DNA of 64,000 nt from Lycium barbarum (GCF_019175385.1 NC_083338.1:90665777-90729776), one strand, 5' to 3'; numbered from the stretch's first letter, positions 23,677 through 36,638 are shown. Program-made: numbers and translations. Notes: a model not told the origin generated them from the letters alone.

Positions 23677-26185
23677 TGTCACGACCCAACCCCATGGGCC
23701 ATGACTAGTGCCCGAGCTGGACACTCGTATACGTACCTGTTAGATATAGTCAGACTGAATCTAAGAACAATATGGAAACTTGCAAAAACTCCAAAGGTTC
23801 ATAACGTCATCACATATATATATTAAGATAACTTGTCTCTTGAGGAGTCACAACTAATCAAAACGTAATACGATACGCAAGCCGACAAGGCTGCCACTAC
23901 ATACCAATACGATACGCAAGCCGACAAGGCTGCCACTACATACGAACATATCCATAGTAAGTCACATAGACACAGATGAAAAAAACTTATACACAACCCA
24001 CACATATGTCTACAGACCTCTAAGAGTATCGATAGTGAAATATGACGGGACAGGGCCTCGCCGTACCCCTGGATAAACATATATATACATCAAAAGATCT
24101 GTACCCAAAGTCTAGGCTCCGGAACAATGGAGCTCTCCAAGACAGCTGAGTAGAAGTCCTAAGCTGGAGGATCACCAAATCGAGTATCCGTACCTGCAGG
24201 CATGAAACGCATCCCCCCCCCCCCCCCGAAGAAAGGGGGTCAGTACGAGATACGTACTGAGTATATAAAGCATGAGATACAATAAAGAGGATCATGACTG
24301 AAATAGAGATTACAGGAGACAAGTATGACAATCATAATACCAATACACTTGCCTTATAAATGTAAATCATGCATATTAATATCATATATCATACCCGGCC
24401 CATTATGGGACTCGGTGAATAAAGTCATCATATACCATCCTTGGCGCAATACCGTATCCCGGCCCTCTAGTGAGGGACGCGGTGAACAATGCAGTGAAAC
24501 TGTGCACGAGAACGTACCCCGACCCGGGACTCGGTGAAAGATACATTGAGGCATGCACGAGTAGAGTAGTGAGCAACCACATGCAAACTAAGTCATATTT
24601 GAGACTCTATAGAATAATCAAAATGAACCATCATTTGATAATCAAGACAATAGTCATATCAAGTATCCTTCGAATGTCACTATGGATTATATCAAAATAG
24701 AACTTCTGGAATCATAGACACGTATCAAGACATAATGAAACAGCTTCTGGAAATCAAGAACATTAGCCATCCTAGTTCCTCTAAGAATAAGAGTTTCTTC
24801 GGGATTTATACATTTGTAATCAGTTTGTCTCACACAGATCATGCCAAAAGAAAGAAGGGATAGCTTTACATACCTTTGGCGCTTAGTCCGTGACTTAATA
24901 TGTATATGCTGCCCAAAGTATCTCAACCTATATTAAGATGTCAAGACTATGGTTCAGCTACGGAAAAGCATAAAACGTACTTCAACGTTAGTAGCTTATT
25001 TCTAGACAATTGGGCAGCACTTCCCCTATATCGCTCACTCTCCTCACATCTAAGCCAACTATACAACAACCAACATAGCATCAACGAAGTCACGTCTAAG
25101 TTATCGCATCAAGAACTAGTTAAAACAAGACCCAAGGATACCCCACGCAACCCACACAATTCCAAATCAGCCCACACATTGCAACATTCGATAATCGTCA
25201 ACATAATGACTACGACATTATCAAATTACTCCAAATAATCTATAGCCACCATACTTCATCGAAATGACCTTATAATAGTCCAAAAATGACAACAACGCAA
25301 TGTATAATCTTACTACACTTAGCCCTCCAACTCAACGAGAACAACAACACAACCAGAACCCGATCATTTTCGACACAATATAACCATAACTTTAAATCCC
25401 AATTTCCTTTACTTTCATCATATAATCAATGACAACAATAATAACAACACTAATTAAAATCAATTCACCGATGTTAGATTAAAACAACCCCTATACGGCA
25501 CAAACAAAATCTCAACAACAACATACACAATTCCGGTATCCAATTCCACATCCACCAATTCATACAAAACCAAACCATCTCTAAAACATGTAGGAGAGTA
25601 GTAAACCTTACCTTTGCAAGCATAGCCTCTTAATGTTGCTGGAATTTATGGATTAAAAATCTCCAATATTCTTGCTGCCCCAAGGATCACATTCACGTTT
25701 CCAATCACTTTAGAATATATAGAACACCTTAGAAACTAAATTCTTGCCATCCAAATTTTGGGCCTCTTCATGAGCAGCCATGGCCATAAGCTCCTCTCTC
25801 TCTAATTCAATTTTGTTGAAGTTGAAAAATGAATTGTATGACTAATGAATTAGTCATCAACTAAGGTCTTATATGTTGCCATAAATGTTACACGTGCCCC
25901 ACTATAGCATGGCCCAATCAGATTTGGCCATGTTGTAGTTGGGTCAAATTAGCACTACTTAGTCTTAATTAATTACTAATCCCCACTTAATAATCTAATC
26001 ATGGTTAATTAATCCTTAATCTCCACTAATATTTCTACACCAATTGAATTTTTCAAGCAAATCGTGCACTTATTAAAAATCAGGGATTAAAAGTTCTTGT
26101 CTCATATCCCAAAAATAATCTTATCGTTGAATTTATGTCCATTAGCTCACGAATAGTCAAATGTACAAAATTACGGGATATAACA
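23677..26185 (-). mobile_element. 3' LTR of element A
   Basis: The LTR is 2509 bp on the minus strand, TGTTATATCCCG (26185) to GGTCGTGACA (23677). It matches the 5' LTR 43336-45891 closely apart from short indels, and belongs to the E/H family. It has the triple hairpin (24194-24260, stem 3 decayed and stem 2 expanded to a C homopolymer) and the GACGGG hairpin near 24044-24062. Confidence 0.93.
24194..24260 (-). other. Triple-hairpin module (A 3' LTR), partly decayed
   Basis: Stem 1 TCAGTAC/GTACTGA (24240-24246, 24254-24260) is intact. Stem 2 is an expanded C-run with GGGGG. Stem 3 is CTGCA/CGCAT, with two changes. Confidence 0.55.
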
Positions 26186-26221
26186 TCCTTCCCCCCTTTA
26201 GAACATTCGTCCCCGAATGTT
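26186..26221 (-). other. Polypurine tract and adjacent hairpin of A
   Basis: On the minus strand AACATTCG-GGGA-CGAATGTT (26202-26221) is followed two bases later by AAAGGGGGGAAGGA (26186-26199), which abuts the LTR start. Confidence 0.85.
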
Positions 26222-26321
26222 AAACTGGTCCTATAAGGTTTTATAAAAATTTCGGGGAAGTTTCTTTCATTGCTATAACATGTAATCTCATCTACCAATC
26301 AATATAATCAAGTGAGGAATT

Positions 26322-29300
26322 TTAATTACCTGCAGGCGTAGTGAACAAGTAAGGATACTTATTCTTCAGCTCATCATCGGCTTCCCAAGTCATCTCTTCT
26401 CTATTATTATTTCTCCATAATACTTTGACGGAAGCCACATCCTTAGTACGCAATCTTCTAACTTGCCGATCAAGTATAGCTACAGGGTTTTCCTCGTAGG
26501 ACAGCTCCTCCGTCACCTGGACATCATCAACGGGGAATACTCTAGAAGGGTCACCAATACATTTGCGAAGCATTGACACATGAAAGACTGGATGTACTGC
26601 TTCTAAATCAGATGGTAGGTCCAACTCATAGGAAACCTTGCCTGCCCTACGAATAATCTGATAAGGCCCAATGTACCTTGGGCTAAGTTTCCCCTTCTTT
26701 CCGAATCTCAGTACACCCTTCATGGGTGACACCTTCAAGAACACCCAATCACCAACCTGAAATCTAAGTGTCGACGTCGATTATCTGCATATGACTTCTG
26801 TCGACTCTGGGCTGCCAGTAACCTCTCCTGAATAAGCTTCACCTTATCATCAGCCTGCTGAATCATGTCTGGGCCTATTAATTTAGTCTCACCAACATCA
26901 AACCAACCAATAGGTGACCTGCGCTTCCTCCCATATAAGGCCTCATACGGTGCCATCTAGATACTAGAATGGTACCTATTGTTATAACCAAACTCGATAA
27001 GTTGCAAATGATCGTCCCAGCTACCTCTGAAATCAATAATACAGGCCCGCAATATATCTCCTAGCATCTGAATAGTACGCGCGGCCTGCCCGCCAGTCTG
27101 AGGGTGAAATGCTGTTCTAAGACGCACCTGTGTCCCCAATCCCTCCTGGAAAAATCTCCAGAAGTTAGCTATAAACTGAGCTCCTCTGTCTGAGATAATA
27201 GATATGGGAACCCCATGGAGTCTCACTATCTCTCTGATATATAACTTTGCATAGTCCTCAGCTGAATAAGTAGTCCTGACCGGAAAAAAATGGGCTGATT
27301 TTTTCAGCCTATCCACAATAACCCATAGAGAGTCATACTTTCGTGGAGTGCGAGGTAAACCTGTAATGAAGTCCATATTAATTACTTCCCATTTCCAGGT
27401 TGGGATCTCTATCTGCTGTAATAACCCACCAGGCTTCTGATGCTCGACCTTAACCTGTTGACAATTTGGGCACTGAACAACTAACTCCGCTATGTCATTC
27501 TTCATGCCATCCCACCAATATAAACATCTGAGGTCATGATACATCTTCGTCGACCCTAGATGAACAGAATAACGGGCATAGTGTGCGTCACCCATAACCT
27601 GTTGCCGTAACTCTGCAATCTCAGGTACACATAGTCTGCCTTCATATCGTAACACGCCATCAGGTGTAACTTTGAACGGGGTCTCCTCCTTTTGAAGTGT
27701 TGTATCTCTATACCGTGCTAGGACAGGGTCCTCGTACTGGTGCCTCTTTACCTCTTCCATGATAGCGGATTCAGCAACTTCTTGAATAGAAACTCCATCA
27801 TCTCCACAATCAACCAAACGAACTCCAAGGCTAGCTAGTCAATAAATCGCACGAACTATCTCCTTATTTTCTGGTTGCACATCCGTCGAGCTACCCATAG
27901 ATTTATGGCTAAGGGCATCTGCTACAACATTTGCTTTCCCTGGGTGGTATAAGATATCAACATCATAATCTTTTAATAACTCTAACCACCGTCTCTGTCA
28001 CACATTCAGCTCTTTCTGCTTAAAGATATATTGGAGACTCTTGTTGTCCGTATAAACATCAACATGAACACCATATAAGTAATGCCTCCATATCTTCAAA
28101 GCATGAATTACCGCTGCTAACTCCAGATCGTGAGTAGGATAATTCCTTTCGTGTTTTCTGAGCTGTCGGGAAGCATAGGCTATAACCCTGCCATGCTGCA
28201 TCAATACACAACCTAGTCCAACACCTGAAGCATCACAATAAATAACATAGCCATCTGGTCCCTCTGGAAGAGTTAAGACTGGAGCCGTAGTCAGCTTGTC
28301 TTTAAACAACTGGAAGCTTTGCTTACACTCGTCAGTCTATTGGAACTTAGCTGCCTTCTGTGTTAGCCTTGTTAAAGGCGCTAAAATTGAGGCAAACTTT
28401 TCTACAAATCTCCTGTAATATCCTGCTAGCCCCAGAAAACTGCGTACCTCAGCAGGTACCGTAGGTCTAGGCCAATTCTTTACAACCTCAATCTTCTGTG
28501 TATCTACCCGAATACCAGCAGCTCCAACAATATGCCCCAAGAATTCTACTGACGTCAACCAGAATTCGCATTTAGAGAACTTAGCATACAACTTCTGGTG
28601 TTGGAGCACCCCAAGTACCGTCCTCAAATGATCTGCATGCTCCTCTTCTAAACGTGAATAGACCATAATATCATCGATAAATACAATCACGAACATATCT
28701 TGGAATGGTTTGAACACTCGGTTCATTAAATCCATAAATACCGCTGGAGCATTGGTCAGCCCAAAAGACATCACTCTAAACTCATAATGCCCGTATCGAG
28801 TCCTGAATGCAGTCTTCGGAATATCTGCCTCCTTCACCCGCACCTGATGATAGCCTGACCGCAAGTCTATCTTCGAAAGGCATTTAGCACCCTGCAACTG
28901 GTCAAATAAATCATCAATCCTAGGGAGGGTATATCTATTCTTTATTGTTACTTTATTCAGCTGCCTATAATCAATACACATCCCCAGCGACCCATCCTTC
29001 TTTCTCACAAACAGTACCGGTGCTCCCCAAGGTGATATGTTGGGCCTGATGAATCCCTTTCCTAATAGGCCCCTCAGTTGCTCTTTTAACTCCTTCAGCT
29101 CTGCAGGTGCCATTCTATAAGGAGAAATAGATATGGGTTGAATATCTGGCAATACATCTATAGTAAACTCTATCTCCCGCTCAGGAGGAAGACCTGGAAG
29201 CTCGTCTGGAAATACATCTGGAAATTCATTAACTATCGGGACTGACTGAAGAGTCGGTACCTCTGCTTTCAAGTCATGCACACGAACCAGATGATAAATA

Positions 29301-30897
29301 TAACCCTTTCTAACCATCTTCCTTGCCTCGAGGTAAGAAATAAACTTACCCCTCGGTGATGCTGTATTCCCCATCCACTCTATAACCGGCTCCCCAGGGA
29401 ACTGAAATCAGACTATCTTTTCTCTACAATCAACGTTAGCATAACAAGAAGCTAACCAATCCATACCCATAATAACATCAAACTCCGTCATATATAACTC
29501 TATTAGATCTGCCACAGTATGAAGACTATATATAATCACCGAAAAATCTCTATATACTTGCTTTGCTATAACAGAATCTCCTACGGGTGTAGCTACCTTA
29601 AATGGTTCTATCAACTCAGGTTCTATTCCGATTCTACTAGCAACAAAGGGATATATATATGATAAAGTGGAGCCTGGATCTATCAATGCATATACATCCC
29701 GAGAGAAATTCGATAATATACCTGTAACCACATTGGGTGACGCCTCCTAATCCTGTCTACTAGCCAAAGCATAGATGCGGTTTGAAAGACTGCTAGAACT
29801 GGAATCTCCGCCACGACCTCTACCGCGTCCTACTGGTGTCTGAATACCCTGCCCTATAGGGCGCACAGCTATAGAAAAAGATGAACCAGCACCCGATCCA
29901 TTAGGCTAACCCACACCACCTGGACCGCCTCCATACAGACACTCCCTCATAATATGGCCTTGACGGCTGCAAGAAAATCAATCACCTATAGCATGATGAC
30001 ATTCCCCAGGATGGAGCCTACCACACCGAGAACACCGAGGCAAAGGTGGCCTAGACTGACTCAAACCTCTGTTCAACTGCGAACCTGAAGCCTTAGAGCT
30101 CTGACCGGCTCCTGAATACCCTGTGCTATCAAATCTCCTAACTGTGAACTGTGGGGGTACACTCTATGCTTGCTGAGAAGGATATCTAATATGTCGCTGA
30201 GGCTTCCCGCCTCAAAACACACCAGGATAACCAGCCGATCTAGCCCTCTTATGCTGGCCTCTATCATAATCTCTATCTGGCTGACGTCCTCTGTGTCGAT
30301 CCTCTACCCCCTGTGCATATGCCTGTATCCGAGCAATATCCATACCTGGCTGAAGAGCCACAGCCATACAACCATCAATCAAATAATAATCCAGCCCCAT
30401 CACATAACGATGCACTCTATCAGCCATATCGGCTACAATAGTAGGCGCATATCTATCCAATGAATCAAACTCAAGACTGTACTCTCGAATGCTCCTGCCA
30501 CTCTGCCTCAGATGTAAGAATCTATCAACTCTGGCCCGTCTCATATCTAGGGGCAGAAAGTTGCCAAGGAAGACCTCCACAAATTAATCCCATACCGCTG
30601 GAGGAGCACCCTCGCCCCTAGATAACTCCCAAGACTCATACCAATTAACATCTACATCCCGCAACCGATACGAAGTCAACTCAACAGACTCAGTCTCAGA
30701 AGCCTTGATTATCCTCAATGTACGCTGCATCTGCCGAATAAACTCTTGCGGATCATTCTCGGGCTTTGACCCGAAAAACTCTGGAGGATTACAACTTAAG
30801 AAATCAGGAGCCCTCAAACTATCATGTCTATCCGCATGGTCAACTCCTAGTCCATGCGTGCGAGCCTGCCCTGCCAATAATCTGGTCAGCAACTGAG
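26322..30897 (-). pseudogene. gag-pol: gag-pol of element A (Ty3/Gypsy chromovirus), main part
   Basis: In minus-strand order it contains the Gag core (30890-30212; LRDVDVNWYESW, then RRARVDRFLHLRQSGRS), a zinc-knuckle region near 29945-30035 whose first Cys codon reads TGA, and protease (29731-29408; active site reads DPG at about 29678). RT (29374-28337) is open for 345 codons, with FIDD at residues 232-235. RNase H (28309-27998) has YCDAS. Integrase (27817-26957) has the His/Cys zinc site (H79, H86, C116, C119), D149 and D210, but Ala where the third catalytic residue Glu belongs (QAARTIQ). The GPY motif and C-terminal chromodomain (26744-26322) include VKVLWRNNNREEMTWE. Almost everything lies in one frame, interrupted by stops at 30584, 30212, 29408, 28337, 27998 and 26957 plus a frameshift near 26740. 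The Gag N-terminus is separated by solo LTR F. The element cannot make a working polyprotein. Confidence 0.93.
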
Positions 30898-30902
30898 CTG
30901 CA
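30898..30902. repeat. Left target duplication of F (CTGCA)
   Basis: Identical to 42859-42863. The two lie at exactly the point where the gag frame of A is interrupted. Confidence 0.92.
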
Positions 30903-31336
30903 TATCACGACCCGACTGGGGGCCACGACGGGTACCCGGGGCTAACCACCGAGCACCATTCATTTCCTTACTCATCGTAGTCATTATACACTTCTTTACC
31001 ATTCATAAACTCATAATCATAAGACAATCTTTTTTTTTCATTTGAAAACATAATTGATTTTATATACATAAGCCCTTTGACTATCAAAAGATAATGTACA
31101 CTTATCTACATATATACAGTAGTGACCTTGTGAGACCATATAACCCACACATACGTATCTACGAGCCTCTACTAGAGCACTAGACATATGGACGGGACAA
31201 GACCCCGTCGTGCCCAAAATACTTATAGATATATATATAAACAAAAGTATAAACCCGATTAGCACCTCCGAAATAATGGAGTGCTTCTGCAAATCTACTG
31301 ATAGCTCCTAATGGTTTGCGCCGTCTCCCTATCTAC

Positions 31337-31394
31337 CTGTGGGCATGAACATAGCGTCCAAAGAAAACGGACGTCAGTACGAATATTGTATTGA
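31337..31394 (-). other. Triple-hairpin module (F)
   Basis: Stem 3 CTGTG/CATAG (one mismatch), stem 2 CGTCC/GGACG (31355-31359, 31369-31373), stem 1 TCAGTAC/GTATTGA (31374-31380, 31388-31394; one G-T pair). Confidence 0.55.
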
Positions 31395-31600
31395 GTATGT
31401 AAGGCATGAATGAAACAAACATAATAGAGAAATCATAAGTCATGAGGTGAGGGAAAAACCTGCGCGACCTTTAAGGATTAATACATTGCATACATAAATC
31501 ACATATACATAATCGTCGTACATGAACCATCATAGCGTATACATCATCATGTCATATAATTCATCTTCGTAGTGCCGTAGCTTCTTATACACATAAAACA

Positions 31601-31790
31601 TTATATGTAGTCGGCCACGTAGGGCTCGACAATATCCGTATTCGGCCACATGGTGGCTCGACCGTATCCGTATTCGGCCACGTAGTGGCTCGACAATATT
31701 ACATACATATCTTCCATATTCGGCCAAGTAGTGGCTCGACAATATTACATACATATCTTCCATATTCGACAATATCTCATCATTGTCATT
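31601..31790 (-). repeat. Tandem array in F
   Basis: Repeats of ATTCGGCCACGTAGTGGCTC followed by GACAATAT, four to five degraded copies. It lies upstream of the hairpin module, like the arrays of D and B. Confidence 0.85.
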
Positions 31791-31955
31791 GCCATCACAT
31801 ACATCTTATAAGCTTATCGTAACTTTTCATTAATGCAAACATTTAAATTTAAGGACAATCTATGAAAATCACATCGTATTCGTAGCACGAATTTCGTATA
31901 AGTATCGTATGATAGTCTATATAATCTTTGAGCTTAAGCTCATCATTTCCATTAT

Positions 31956-31960
31956 CATTT
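31956..31960. repeat. Left target duplication of G (CATTT)
   Basis: Identical to 41682-41686. Confidence 0.93.
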
Positions 31961-34900
31961 TGTCACGACCCAGCCCCGTGGGCCGCGACTGGTGTCCTAA
32001 CTGGGCACCCATACGTATCTACCTGACAGAGTTAGCGTACTAATCAGTTAATCAAATTAGACATACACAGATTCATACGGATACAGGATACATCGCACAA
32101 AATATATATATACATAGACTTAGACATAAGCCGTTAAGGCTATCATAGCAGGCAGGTCACTTAAGTCGCAATCTCACACGTACCTACCAGAACAGTGACA
32201 ACCCACAAACATGTCTACAGGCCTCTAACAGACATAACGGAATCATATGACGGGACAGGGCCCCGCCGTACCCCAAATGACCATATGTACAAAAGATGAA
32301 AACAACGGAAGATATATACCAAAATATAAGCTCCGGATCAATAGGAGCACTCCCAAGTAGCAGAACAGGTGTCCTAAGCTGGTGGTGTATCAAAAGGAGC
32401 GTCTGTACCTGCGGGCATATAACGCAGCCCCCGAAGAACAGGGGGTCAGTACGGAAAATGTACCGAGTATGTAAAGCGGAAATGTAACAAATAAAATCAT
32501 AGTCAAGAACAGGGGTACATAATAATAACTGTCAGAACCACAGTCAGAGCCGGAGGTACAAAGATATAGATAGCAGAATCATACTCGGAGTCGGAGATCC
32601 AGAAATAAAACAGACGGAGCTATAGTCAGAGTCCGAAGTACAAAAGGTGAATATCTTATCCGAGACCTCAGAAAAGTAATGTCAAAGCATAGATGATGCA
32701 TGCCAAATCATATAACATCACATAAACACATATAACGTGTCCCGTCCCTCTGATAAGGGACTCGGTAGGTAAAATCATGTATAACAAAATCATATATCAT
32801 ATATGCAAATAGCGTGTCCCGGCCCTTTGTTAAGGGACTCGGTGGTGAAATCATGCATGTCAGAATCATGTACTGTGTATATATAACGTGTCCCGGCCCT
32901 CTACTGCGGGTCTTGGTGAATAATCATCATGTACCATCCTGGCCCCCGTCCCCATATCATCATATCATAATCATATACAAATAACGTGTCCCGGCCCGCA
33001 AGTACGAAGGACTCGGTGAGTAATGCAGAGGAGTGCGCACAAGATCATGTCCTGGCCCGGGCTCAGTGAAAAGACATACTATAACTTGCACGAACAGAGT
33101 AGTGCAGAAACATATGCATATAAATCCAGACTCACTAGACAAATCAAACAATAAATCATAGAATGTACCTTTCGTAATTTGCGACGGATTATGTCAAGCA
33201 GAATTTCTGAGATTGTTCGTACATAACAAATATACCATGGGGTTCAACAGGATAGTCAGAATGGTCATTCTTTGACGAATGGAACAGTTCAAATGACAAA
33301 CCATTTGAAAGAAGTCGGGCGTTAGTCATAGGGTACATGTATGCCCTTTTTGGGGATGGCACGATTCATCATATCAAATCATGTTTCTAGAATCATAGCA
33401 CGAATCAAAGTATAATACAGATTCTTCACATTTATTATTTGATAAACGGAACAATAATCCAAAGTTTCTTTTAAGCACTGTATAGATATAAGACAAATAA
33501 AGCAATAGTAGGAGGTCTCGGAATCTGCGGGCCCACCTCGGGTCAATCGAGGTGGTGAACTCAAGTTATGAATCATAGACCTTATAGAGTCATTTATGAG
33601 TGTTTTGGAACCATTCGACTTCAATTGGGAAGGTTCCATACACATAAGTCATTTTGACGACAATTTGTAAGGAAACTAATCCAATCTTACTGAATGAAAT
33701 GAGGCCAATTTCAACCTCGGATTTCGAGAGGCTGAGTCATATCTAAGGCTCGCGACCGAGCCCATTACGTTTAGAACATGCCTAAGAATGAAGGGAGAAC
33801 TTTACATACCTTATTCGTGCCTTACGCTCGTCCAATCTCAATTCCCGTTTCGTCCAACAACTGCAAATGGTCACATTTACCAGTTACTATTCATGAGACT
33901 TAAAATTTCAATCTTAACCAATGCTTGCCTACCGAAATTTCGGCAGCACTTCCCCTATAAATGCGACACCCCGAGAATACAACTCGGCTCAGAATAGCAA
34001 CAACCAACCCAACAACAATACCAACAACAACTACAAAACACAGTAAGGCATAACTTGTCCTCTTTCCAACATAGTGTAATAACTCTCATTTCCAATCTCA
34101 CATTTCCAACCTAATCTCAATATTTTCATATTCACTACTAATCAAGATCCTTACAATGTCATTTGGAAGCATTTCATATCATTTCTACAATATATACACG
34201 AGATATACACAAGACATACAAAACATGCAAACTTTCCATCAAAGCCATAATTTATCCAATTCTCCTAATCTTTAACATACAAGTTCATAACACATTTCCA
34301 TCTTCCAAGTTCATCAACATTAATCATAATTTGCACCTTAACCACTTCATTTTCTTAATTTCATAAGATCATACTAAATGACATACTTTCCGACAACAAC
34401 TTAACAACAAATTCTTCATGTTAGGTTAACCCATTATTCTTCCATCTACTTCACAAAGCCAAAACAACACAGTTAATATATCAAACAAAATTAATTCATT
34501 TTCATCTCAACTCCATGCCACACGGCCAACACCTACTTTCTCCAAGTTCCATTAAATTCATTCAACTTTCATTTCCAATGTGAATTACACCATATCCACA
34601 ACTAGAATACAACATAAAAATTTAACTCATCACACTTATACATTAACATACACACAGGGCCACAACACAACACACACCACACGACTTGCACTTGCATGCA
34701 ACACTTTCATAATTCTCATGTACTCTACACATGCTACAACATATATATAATTCCTCCAACATAACATGTACAAATCTTACCTTTTCCAAATTTTTTTCCA
34801 CTTGCCAAAGGAAGCACTTCCTTGGCTTAAAAATTATACCAACTTGAAGAGCACCTTGAACTTACTATGAATTCAAGAAGAACCAAGTTTTTTAATCAAA

Positions 34901-35351
34901 GACCAAGCTCCAAGAATTTTTCTTCTTCTTCTTCTTTTTTTTTTTTTCTTTTCTTTCTCTCTAGGGCCGAATGGCTCTTCTTGTTTTTTCTTGATTTTTC
35001 CTTTGTTTTCTTGAAACTTCTAAGGCTTAAGCTCCCTTATATAATTAATCATGTGATTAATTATCATGGGTTTGGGCCAAGGCCACCATGTGGCCGGCCA
35101 CCCCCCTCAATTTGGGCCTAAATTCTTCATTTTATTTTTTTGAGCCCAATTGGTCCAAATTCTTATTTCAAAATTCCCGAAACAAATTTCCAAAATTCTA
35201 ATTTTTTGCCCTTGGCCTTCTCCAACACTTCCACACCAATATGTTTCATGAACAACATACATATATAAGTTCAAATCCACATATGACCTTATTCCTCACA
35301 AATCGTAATTATTTCGAGTTTTCCGAATATGCAAAAATACGGGGTATAACA
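31961..35351 (-). mobile_element. 3' LTR of element G
   Basis: The LTR is 3391 bp, TGTTATACCCCG (35351) to GGTCGTGACA (31961). It is nearly identical to the 5' LTR 38278-41681, with only a few differences in the first 150 bases compared, so G is the youngest insertion here. It carries five copies of CCCGGCCC...GGGACTCGGT (32735-33070), repeats related to CAGAGTCCGAAGTACAAA (32500-32650), the triple hairpin (32409-32466) and the GACGGG hairpin (32249-32267). Confidence 0.95.
32409..32466 (-). other. Triple-hairpin module (G 3' LTR)
   Basis: Stem 3 CTGCG/CGCAG (32409-32413, 32423-32427), stem 2 CCCCC/GGGGG (32428-32432, 32441-32445), stem 1 TCAGTAC/GTACCGA (32446-32452, 32460-32466). Confidence 0.65.
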
Positions 35352-35387
35352 TTCTCCCCCCCTTTAGAACATTCGTCCTCGAATGTT
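35352..35387 (-). other. Polypurine tract and adjacent hairpin of G
   Basis: On the minus strand AACATTCG-AGGA-CGAATGTT (35368-35387) is followed by AAAGGGGGGGAGAA (35352-35365) directly before the LTR. Confidence 0.88.
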
Positions 35388-35639
35388 CAACTGACCTTAT
35401 GGGGTCTCAAGATACTTCGGGGAGGTGTCTATCTTCCCAACCACATACTCGTATTTAACCAAAGCGCCTGTGGGGGTATTCATTTTTCAGCTCCTGCTTA
35501 TTCTATCCCCGCATATCCTTCGCTTCTATATTTAACAATGTCATTGTCCTTTCTTTTTCGGTTTAGCCATCAACATCTTTCACCTCTTGCCATACTTCTC
35601 GGTTACTTACAACGTTATCGTATTCCTACGTCATATCAA

Positions 35640-36010
35640 ACAAATTCATAACTAGAGCCAGACGTACAGAAGCATATCGGACAGATCCATAATCAGAGTC
35701 AGATGTACTGAACTATGGCGGATAGATTCGTAGTCAGACGTATGGAATTATGCCAGACAGATCCGTGGTCAGAGTTAGACGTATGGAAGTATATCAGACA
35801 GATCCGTGATCAGAGTCAGACATACAAAGATGTATCAGACAGATTTGTGATCAGAGTCGGACGTACAGAAGCATAATTAGAGTCAGACGTACAGAGGCGT
35901 ATCAGACGAAAACATAATCAGATTCAGAAGTACAAAGGCATAATAGACAAAGCTTCATCAAAATCAGAGGCGTAGAAGTATAACGGATAGAATTTTGATT
36001 AGAACCAGAC
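35640..36010 (-). repeat. 41-bp tandem repeat in G interior
   Basis: Seven to eight degraded units of AGAGTCAGACGTACAGAAG plus ATCAGACAGATCCGTGATC. The words resemble the repeats in the G LTR at 32500-32650, so one may derive from the other. Confidence 0.85.
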
Positions 36011-36249
36011 CACTCCCACTAATGCTTTAGTGATTTACGAAAATTTCTCTTGTCGACATTTCACTACTCACTTATCGACTTGTCCGCCGAATTTCCCACA
36101 CCAATAGTTTTATGTGTCGTTCGTCGACTTCTTCAGAGGTTTTGCTTAATCATATTTCTTATCCTTCATCCTCTCCAGTGTCCATACCTATTTTCTTTCC
36201 TTTAGGTTATCCCAGAGTTCCCATTTACCTTTTATAGCAGCATTCATGA

Positions 36250-36360
36250 AAATTGGGTATACTTCCCAGGTGGGTCACCCATCCCAGAATTGCTCTGGTT
36301 CCAGCACGCTTAACTTCGAAACTTTCATATGTTTTGGTGCGTTATTGCTAATATAATGGC
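36250..36360 (-). ncRNA. 5S rRNA-like sequence (decayed) inside G
   Basis: On the minus strand about 100 bases align almost without gaps to plant 5S rRNA from its GCGATCATACCAGCAC region to CTGGGAAGT. The best-kept parts are AAGTTAAGCGTGCT (box A region) and GGGATGGGTGACC (box C region); the rest has many substitutions. It is not a functional 5S gene, since the 5' end and 3' T-stretch are missing. Plant Cassandra elements carry 5S sequence in their LTRs, so this may be a Cassandra or 5S-derived SINE fragment captured by G. Confidence 0.75.
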
Positions 36361-36638
36361 GTCGACTGCCCCGCACAACCTTCATCACATAATTTAGGGC
36401 AGGTCGGAGTCTTAAGAAATTTTCGGAAAAAAAAAAATATTCGTAGTGGGTCCCACCCCGATCTAACCTGTGCAATGACCATATCGCCCTACCGAATTCT
36501 CGATATTCATTTTCATCTGTATGTATAACTATCTCAGACGGCTCTATTGGTTTGGATTTTTACCTTACTTTCACTGACGCCCAGAAAGAGAAGATCACAT
36601 AATATAACAGAATACAGATCCATCAATACATATATTTC

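Larger units (their letters stand above)
30903..31960 (-). mobile_element. Solo LTR F, left (3') part
   Basis: It ends (minus strand) GGGTCGTGATA at 30903, the final CA mutated to TA. No primer binding site or interior follows on either side, only gag of A, so this is a solo LTR left by LTR-LTR recombination. It holds a tandem array (31601-31790), the triple hairpin (31337-31394) and the GACGGG/CCCGTC hairpin (31191-31209). It is interrupted at 31960 by element G. Confidence 0.88.
35388..36638 (-). mobile_element. Non-coding part of the G interior (pol absent)
   Basis: This 1.25 kb stands where about 3.5 kb of pol would be expected. It contains a 41-bp tandem repeat (35640-36010), a 5S rRNA-like stretch (36250-36360) and an A-run (36427-36437). 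No RT, RNase H or integrase residue pattern is found in any frame. Confidence 0.85.

Noticed and set aside
36250..36360. Functional 5S rRNA gene
   Set aside because: Many substitutions, and the 5' end and 3' terminator are lacking.
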